Source: CAZJCK01 sp964544635
Lineage (GTDB): Bacteria; Zixibacteria; MSB-5A5; GN15; FEB-12
Length of the DNA: 26,896 nucleotides
Direction: 5' to 3'
NCBI GenBank assembly: GCA_964544635.1
Contig: CAZJCK010000049.1
Coordinates: forward strand, 1-26,896
The notes beneath the pieces were generated by a model. That model saw only the letters and a list, made by a program, of their open reading frames with translations. It ran no database searches and was not told the origin of the DNA. Shown one piece after another: positions 22,197 to 26,896 of the stretch (the stretch's first letter is position 1; every line of letters starts with the position of its first letter). Made by a program: the position numbers and the translations under genes.

Positions 22197-23291
22197 ATGA
22201 AGCGACTTCTCGTTTCTCTCAGCGTGATCGGCCTGCTCGGCTTTATTGTCGGGTGCAGCGACGACGATGACGGCCCGACCGGCCCGGGCGGTGGCAGCAA
22301 CATCTCATCCGACAGCACATTTTTCGACAGTGCCAATGGTTGGTTCGTGTCGTCGGTCGATGGCTCGGACACCGCCGCCGGTACGTTTGGTACGCTGGAT
22401 TTCAGCGCTAATACCAGCAGCCCGATGGCCCTTGCCGAAGATTGGGATCTTAAGTTTCGCCGACAGTATATCAATACGAACGGCGGGGCTTCGGCGGACG
22501 GCGGCAATATATACACGCATGACCTCGGTGTTGTCAATTACGACAGCGTCGATGCCACCGATACTGCAGGTATAAGCTGGGCACAGGACGTATTTCAGCA
22601 TGCGATCAATGAGTGGTATGTGTATGGCGGCCCGGGCAACATCGTCTACACGCAGTATGTATATACACTTCGTGATGTTGAAGCGGACAACTGGATTGAG
22701 TTCCGGGTCGACTCGCTGGTCGCTACCAGTGGCGGGCCGCCACCCTCGGAGTACGTCGCCTACATCAGCTATTTCTACAACGATACTGCCCAGGCCAAGA
22801 GCCTCACCGGCCAGACAGTTGTCGACTCCATTGAAGTTTCAGCGGCCAATGGCTATAAGGGCTTCTACGATTTTTCCGAAGGTATGCAGATAACGGTTGG
22901 TGATGCCGCGACCTCGATGGAATGGGACTTGTACTTCGACGGCCTGTATGAAATATTCCTCAACTCCGGTCCCACTGGCCCGGGCGAAGCTGCTGCCTTC
23001 CCGATGCACGGAGAGTTGACGGATCCGACTTCACTATCAGAATGTACGGCCCATCCGCCTGCGCCCATGTTCCAGGACTACATTGCATCCGTGTTTAACG
23101 GTGACATCAACGATCCGGCTGCCAACTGGTACGATTACAACGGCCAGACGCACACCTTGACGTCCAAGTCACATGTCTATCTGATCAAGACGGCCGACGC
23201 ACTGTACAAGATGCGTATTGAGAGCTATTACAAGAACATCGGCGGTGTACCCACCAGCGGTTACTACACGGTGATCTGGAACGAGCTGTAA
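22197..23291 (+). CDS. HmuY-family haem-binding lipoprotein
   Basis: A 364-residue lipoprotein: MKRLLVSLSVIGLLGFIVGC gives the lipobox, followed by an acidic linker SDDDDGPTGPGGG that suggests surface exposure. The segment AEDWDLKFRRQYINTNGG is characteristic of HmuY-like proteins. HmuY in Porphyromonas captures haem and passes it to the HmuR receptor. This protein is longer than HmuY (about 220 residues) and appears to hold two similar halves: WDLKFRR near 77 and EWDLYFDG near 241 are both followed by comparable strands. The ATG at 22197 has GGAG 9 bases upstream; an earlier ATG at 22182 has no such site. It follows the receptor by 27 bp and ends in a strong terminator. Confidence 0.82.
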   Translation: MKRLLVSLSVIGLLGFIVGCSDDDDGPTGPGGGSNISSDSTFFDSANGWFVSSVDGSDTAAGTFGTLDFSANTSSPMALAEDWDLKFRRQYINTNGGASADGGNIYTHDLGVVNYDSVDATDTAGISWAQDVFQHAINEWYVYGGPGNIVYTQYVYTLRDVEADNWIEFRVDSLVATSGGPPPSEYVAYISYFYNDTAQAKSLTGQTVVDSIEVSAANGYKGFYDFSEGMQITVGDAATSMEWDLYFDGLYEIFLNSGPTGPGEAAAFPMHGELTDPTSLSECTAHPPAPMFQDYIASVFNGDINDPAANWYDYNGQTHTLTSKSHVYLIKTADALYKMRIESYYKNIGGVPTSGYYTVIWNEL

Positions 23292-23318
23292 ACCTTTACT
23301 GATCAAGCAGTTACTTGC

Positions 23319-23349
23319 GGCTCCCGCTGGCGCGGGAGCCGTTTTTTTT
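23319..23349 (+). terminator. Strong intrinsic terminator of the receptor-HmuY operon
   Basis: GGCTCCCGC (23319-23327), a 4-base loop TGGC and GCGGGAGCC (23332-23340) form a perfect 9-bp GC stem, followed by G and eight T residues. It lies 27 bp after the HmuY-like stop codon. Confidence 0.95.
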
Positions 23350-23385
23350 ATGCTGCCGTGGGTGGCCCGACGGTCGCTTATTGTA

Positions 23386-23414
23386 TTGACGAAATATCTG
23401 CCCCGGCGTAAGTT
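23386..23414 (+). promoter_or_regulatory. Candidate promoter of the HEAT/cyclophilin gene
   Basis: TTGACG (23386-23391), a 17-base spacer and TAAGTT (23409-23414) lie just upstream of the ATG at 23424, giving a predicted leader of about 3 bases. No Shine-Dalgarno sequence is present. The -10 is weak. Confidence 0.45.
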
Positions 23415-23423
23415 ACACGACTG

Positions 23424-25424
23424 ATGAAAACTTTTATACGCAATGCCGGCGCCCTGCTGCTTCTGGCGGCGGTGGCTGTCGGCGGTTACTTCCTCTACGA
23501 CCTTCTCCATGAACCGTCGCAGGAGGAACGGGTGGCGGCAATTGTCCACGCCGAGGACCGGCGCCACCTCTCCGAAGAACTGATTACTTACCTCGAGGAT
23601 CCCGACCCGGTGGTACGCAGCCGCGCCTGTCTGGCGATCGGCCGCATTGGCGGTCCGGAGGCCGGCAAGCTGCTGTTTGACATGATGAGCGATCCGTCGA
23701 TGGATGTCGCCCACCGGGCGGCAGTCGCTCTCGGCCTTTCCGACGCCACAGAATACGCCGACAATCTGCTCGGCCTGTCCGTTGACCTGCCGTCGTCGGT
23801 TGCGGCAGCAGCTATTGAGGCAGCCGGACGTCTGGCCGACTCCAGCATGACCGACGTCGCCGCCGAACTGGCCAGTTTCCTCGAACATCCGTCGCCCGAT
23901 GTCCGGCAGGCCGCCTGCTACGCCCTGTTCAGGGCCGACGCCAAAAACCACGCTGTTGATATCGTCGCACTGATGGAGCGCGAGGGGGACGACCTGGTGC
24001 GCAAGGCGGCGCTGTACGCGCTGGCGCGACTGGGGGTCGGTCAGCAGGCGCAGCAGATATATGTAGATTTCCTTGCCGACCCTGATCCGTTCGCCCGCGC
24101 CCTGGCGGTCCGTGGCATGGGTCAGATTGATGCGCTCGACGCCGATCATTACCTGGCGATTTCTCTCAATGATGCCGCTGGTACGGTGCAGGCGCAGGCG
24201 ATACGTGAACTCGGCAAGCGCGACACGCCGCAGGCCCAAAGGCAGCTGGCCGACAAGCTGCGCAGTGTAGATCATGCCAAGCTCCAGGAATTGCTGCTGA
24301 CCACGATTCAGGCGCAGGACAACCTGGGGGCGGTTGACATGGCGTACCGGCTGGTTGAAGATACCTCGTCGGTCTTTGTCCAGGCGGCGGCGCTGGAGTA
24401 CCTTGCGATCACCCAGAAAGACCGCGCCGTAGCCCGCATCGACTCGCTGGCTCGTTTCGGCACGGCTGTATTACGGGCCGCCTGTGCTCGCGCCTACAGC
24501 CTTGTGGAGCAGTCCAGCGTGCTGCCGCGCATGGTCACATTGTACTCTGACGAAGATCCGCTGGTACGAGCGGCTGCCTTCGAGGCGCTCATGAAGATCG
24601 ATTCGGCCAACTACGATTTCTATATCGATAAAGCCCTTAACGACCGCGACTTTGTCGTCACCTCCCTGGCTGTCGACCGGGTCTCACAATGGCTTCTGGG
24701 CGAGTACCTGCCGGCGCTCAATACGCTGATGAGCCGCAAACGCGAAATCAATGTCGATATCCGTCGCGCGCTGCTGGCGGCCTCGGCCTCGTTTCTGCGT
24801 GAATATCCCGACGACAGCCTGGCCATGAACATTCTGTTGATGGCCGCCGCCGACCCGAACTATGTGGTGCGTCGCGAGGCGGCCCAGGTGTATAAGTCGG
24901 TACTCGGCGAGGACCGCTCGTCGATTATCCGCACTGCCGAGCCGCGTAACAGCGAACGGGAGATCGAGCGCGCGATTGGTCGGTTTCGGGAACGTAATCC
25001 CCACGCCCGCATTATCACTAAGAAGGGCGAGATCGAAATCGAGCTGCTGTTCGATATTGCGCCGCTGACCGTGATGAATTTCATTGACCTGGCCAAAGAC
25101 GGGTTCTATGAAGGACTGTTCTTCCACCGCGTCGTGCCCGGCTTTGTCGTACAGGACGGTTGTCCGCGCGGCGACGGCTGGGGCGGACCGGGATACATGA
25201 TCCGTGACGAATTCTCGGCCCAGCCGTACGCCACCGGCACGGTCGGCCTGGCGACCTCCGGCAAGGATACCGGCGGTTCGCAGTTCTTCATCACCCTGTC
25301 GCCGCAACCGCACCTTGAAGGACGCTACACTGTGTTCGGACGAGTCCTTGGCGGGATGGAGATCGTCGACGGCCTGGCCCGCGGCGACGTGATTGAAACA
25401 ATTGAGATTTTGGAAGGAAACTGA
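23424..25424 (+). CDS. HEAT-repeat protein with C-terminal cyclophilin-type peptidyl-prolyl isomerase
   Basis: The 666-residue protein starts with a signal anchor (about 7-28), then about 470 residues of HEAT/PBS-lyase-like helical repeats (for example DPDPVVRSRACLAIGRIGG, PSPDVRQAACYALFRAD, DPFARALAVRGMGQI). A cyclophilin domain fills about 525-666. Catalytic residues are visible: Phe-His-Arg in FHRVVPGFVVQDG, Gln in VVQDG and SQFFIT; the position of human Trp121 is His (HLEGRYTVFG), as in many bacterial enzymes. It probably acts as a folding catalyst in the periplasm, with the HEAT array as a protein-binding scaffold. The stop overlaps the next start by one base (TGATG). Confidence 0.92.
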   Translation: MKTFIRNAGALLLLAAVAVGGYFLYDLLHEPSQEERVAAIVHAEDRRHLSEELITYLEDPDPVVRSRACLAIGRIGGPEAGKLLFDMMSDPSMDVAHRAAVALGLSDATEYADNLLGLSVDLPSSVAAAAIEAAGRLADSSMTDVAAELASFLEHPSPDVRQAACYALFRADAKNHAVDIVALMEREGDDLVRKAALYALARLGVGQQAQQIYVDFLADPDPFARALAVRGMGQIDALDADHYLAISLNDAAGTVQAQAIRELGKRDTPQAQRQLADKLRSVDHAKLQELLLTTIQAQDNLGAVDMAYRLVEDTSSVFVQAAALEYLAITQKDRAVARIDSLARFGTAVLRAACARAYSLVEQSSVLPRMVTLYSDEDPLVRAAAFEALMKIDSANYDFYIDKALNDRDFVVTSLAVDRVSQWLLGEYLPALNTLMSRKREINVDIRRALLAASASFLREYPDDSLAMNILLMAAADPNYVVRREAAQVYKSVLGEDRSSIIRTAEPRNSEREIERAIGRFRERNPHARIITKKGEIEIELLFDIAPLTVMNFIDLAKDGFYEGLFFHRVVPGFVVQDGCPRGDGWGGPGYMIRDEFSAQPYATGTVGLATSGKDTGGSQFFITLSPQPHLEGRYTVFGRVLGGMEIVDGLARGDVIETIEILEGN

Positions 25425-26251
25425 TGCACCAACGTTCATATCGAATCTGGCTGTTGGCGCTGGCCTTGACCGCCGTATGGATGTCCGGCGCCGCCGCCGC
25501 ACAGAACAGCCAGGGTATCGACCCTGACGCCATCATTGATCAAATCCTGACGGTTGACTCGATTCAGAAGGCCCATCTTCAGGACGTCGTGATGGAGGCG
25601 GAGCTTCTGGAAGGGAAGATGAAGGACAACGGCGAGCTGGAAATCAAAAAGCGATTCGTGAAAGATGTCTACATCAAGTACTTCCCCGATACCGCCTGGT
25701 ACTATGCCAAATACAAGGAATACTACGAGGACGGTAAGCAGAAGAGTGAGGACGACCTGCGCAAGGCGGCCAGGGAACGCAAAAAGAAGAAGGAAGAACG
25801 CAAAGGTCGCGACATTTCGTTCCCCATCCTCTCGCCGTTCTATCCGGAGCACCGTGACAACTATGAAATCACCTACGAGGGTGTGACCGACGAGCTGATC
25901 GACGGTTATGCCTGTCATCACTTTCGTGTCGACTCGAAGGTAGAGGATGACGAGCACATCAACGGCGATTTTTATTTCGAGGCGGAGTCGTTCCACCTGG
26001 TACGGGCCGACTTCGCACCGGCCGAGTTGACGCGCAAAACGATGTTCAAGCTCGACCGTCTTGACATGTCGCTTCGCTTCGAACCGCTCAACGACGACAT
26101 CTGGCTGCCGGCCCGATTCGACATCGTCGGCAAAGGCAAGGCGGCGCTGTTCTTCGGCGTCAACTTCGCCGGCACCGAGGTCTATCGCAATCCCCGGATC
26201 AACACCGGACTGGCCGACTCCCTGTTTCAGCAGACTGTAGAACAAGACTAA
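25424..26251 (+). CDS. Secreted protein, possibly LolA/LolB-like outer-membrane protein-sorting fold
   Basis: A 275-residue protein with a cleavable signal peptide (MHQRSYRIWLLALALTAVWMSGAAAAQ). The mature part has a short helix and long beta-rich segments (EAELLEGKMKDNGELEIKKRFVKDVYIKYFPDTAWYY; FYFEAESFHLVRADFAPAEL), broken by a highly charged run of Lys/Arg/Glu near 120-135. Strand-rich sections with DGDFYFEAESFHLVR-type ends recall the 'outer membrane lipoprotein-sorting protein' group, but I cannot assign a function with certainty. AAGGA lies 7 bases before the ATG. It is joined to the HEAT/cyclophilin gene by a 1-base overlap, so the two probably work together in the periplasm. Confidence 0.6.
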   Translation: MHQRSYRIWLLALALTAVWMSGAAAAQNSQGIDPDAIIDQILTVDSIQKAHLQDVVMEAELLEGKMKDNGELEIKKRFVKDVYIKYFPDTAWYYAKYKEYYEDGKQKSEDDLRKAARERKKKKEERKGRDISFPILSPFYPEHRDNYEITYEGVTDELIDGYACHHFRVDSKVEDDEHINGDFYFEAESFHLVRADFAPAELTRKTMFKLDRLDMSLRFEPLNDDIWLPARFDIVGKGKAALFFGVNFAGTEVYRNPRINTGLADSLFQQTVEQD

Positions 26252-26271
26252 CCACACACGAGGTACCCGCC

Positions 26272-26475
26272 ATGCGATTTGAAATAGAACGTTCTCCCAC
26301 CGAACGACTGATTATCGAGGACAGTAACTACAAGGGGCACGACCTGGTGTCGTTGCGCATATACTTTCTTTCATCCGACGATGAATGGCTGCCGACCAAA
26401 AAGGGTGTCACCTTCCGTCGAGATCAGCTCGACGAAGTAATGGAGAATCTTAACAAGATCAAGGCAGGCGAGTAG
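26272..26475 (+). CDS. PC4-like single-stranded DNA-binding protein
   Basis: A 67-residue protein that fits the transcriptional coactivator p15/PC4 domain: a short beta N-terminus, then YKGHDLVSLRIYF, the turn DDEWLPTKKGVTFRRDQL and a final helix. Eukaryotic PC4 and bacterial YdbC-type relatives bind single-stranded DNA as dimers. The lysine-glycine turn (PTKKGV) is the DNA-contact region of the family. GAGG lies 7 bases before the ATG. The gene follows the secreted protein by 20 bp on the same strand, possibly only by transcription read-through. No acidic tail or serine-rich leader is present. Confidence 0.82.
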   Translation: MRFEIERSPTERLIIEDSNYKGHDLVSLRIYFLSSDDEWLPTKKGVTFRRDQLDEVMENLNKIKAGE

Positions 26476-26506
26476 CGGCCGCGGCCCAGAGCGGGGCGTG
26501 GGGACG

Positions 26507-26896
26507 ATGCTGACCTTTTCCCACGACAAGGAACGCCTGCACACCCACTTCGAGAAAGAACCGTACCTGTTCGGTTACCATCTCGGCGACCTCGACGACT
26601 TCTACTTTCCACACTGCCAGTGGATGGTCGCCTACCTCGATCGGGCGCATATCGAAGAGGCGGTACTCGTTTACACCGGGCTTGACACGCCGACCGTGCT
26701 CGCCTTCGGTCTCAGCGACCTGTTTGGGAAACTAATGAACGAAGCGGTGTCGCTCTTTCCTGACAGGTTCTTCGGTCACTACCAGGAAAACGTCCGCGAC
26801 ATCCTGCGCTCCCTCTACTCAGAAAAGCCGCTGGGGACACACCTGAAGATGGTGCTGCGCAATTTCACACCGTCGGGGGCATCATCCGGGCAGATC
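26507..26896 (+). CDS. GNAT-family N-acetyltransferase, 5' part, cut by window end
   Basis: My own translation from the ATG at 26507 runs open to the window edge (130 codons, no stop). It begins MLTFSHDKERLHTHFEK and contains the segments FGYHLGDLDDFYFP, AVLVYTGLDTPTVLAFG and GTHLKMVLRNF. These are typical of a GNAT subgroup in which a divergent N-terminal half precedes an FR47-type acetyl-CoA-binding domain, which would lie beyond 26896. The substrate is unknown. A G-rich stretch (GTGGGG) precedes the ATG by a few bases as a poor ribosome binding site. The gene follows the PC4-like gene by 31 bp. Confidence 0.7.
   Translation, partial: MLTFSHDKERLHTHFEKEPYLFGYHLGDLDDFYFPHCQWMVAYLDRAHIEEAVLVYTGLDTPTVLAFGLSDLFGKLMNEAVSLFPDRFFGHYQENVRDILRSLYSEKPLGTHLKMVLRNFTPSGASSGQI

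Noticed and set aside
1..26896. CRISPR array, tRNA or rRNA genes, insertion sequences, phage genes
   Set aside because: I looked for evenly spaced repeats, cloverleaf-like intergenic stretches, transposase and integrase motifs and found none.

Overview
The window is a GC-rich, gene-dense bacterial chromosome segment. It holds 24 recognisable protein genes on both strands and no rRNA, tRNA, CRISPR array, prophage or insertion sequence that I can see. Several proteins point to a Gram-negative cell: a TonB-dependent outer-membrane receptor, an HmuY-like surface lipoprotein, several lipobox proteins and an outer-membrane-type secreted protein. HmuY, a carboxypeptidase-regulatory-domain receptor, Eis-type acetyltransferases and hairpin-rich intergenic repeats together suggest an uncultured FCB-superphylum lineage (Zixibacteria-like). 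That placement is inference, not proof.

Layout. 1-260 is a palindromic intergenic repeat cluster. 261-3275 (minus) holds an Eis-like acetyltransferase and a class C beta-lactamase-type lipoprotein hydrolase. 3532-5975 holds a helix-hairpin-helix protein (minus), divergent from a BFD-type [2Fe-2S] protein and an FCP1-like HAD phosphatase (plus), then a convergent phosphofructokinase with pyrophosphate-type residues (minus). 5976-6325 is intergenic and carries a degenerate inverted copy of the 1-180 repeat. 6326-7975 (minus) is a HipBA toxin-antitoxin operon with a near-consensus promoter. 8214-9419 (plus) is a TIGR00300/LOR-SDH protein, probably an ornithine cyclodeaminase. 9422-13139 (minus) is uvrA-mutM. 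13315-14468 (plus) is a methyltransferase overlapping an ECF-type S component. 14502-16454 (minus) is an alpha/beta hydrolase lipoprotein followed by a small lipoprotein that duplicates its N-terminal domain. 16598-18761 (minus) is nadC-birA, then a CDGSH iron-sulfur protein.

18818-19774 (plus) is a ketol-acid reductoisomerase-like protein with two changed active-site positions. It is divergent from nadC across a compact dyad-containing promoter. 19920-23291 (plus) is a haem-uptake-like pair (TonB receptor and HmuY-like lipoprotein) closed by a strong terminator. 23424-26896 (plus) holds a HEAT-repeat/cyclophilin fusion, a secreted LolA/LolB-like protein, a PC4-like ssDNA-binding protein and the start of a GNAT acetyltransferase cut by the window edge.

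Most of the window is ordinary housekeeping. The items most worth following are the altered KARI-like enzyme and its divergent, apparently leaderless promoter; the duplicated lipoprotein domain; the HmuR/HmuY-like pair with an upstream palindrome; the dispersed nested-hairpin repeat; and a recurring arrangement in which a -10-like hexamer lies 5-9 bases before a start codon that lacks a Shine-Dalgarno sequence.
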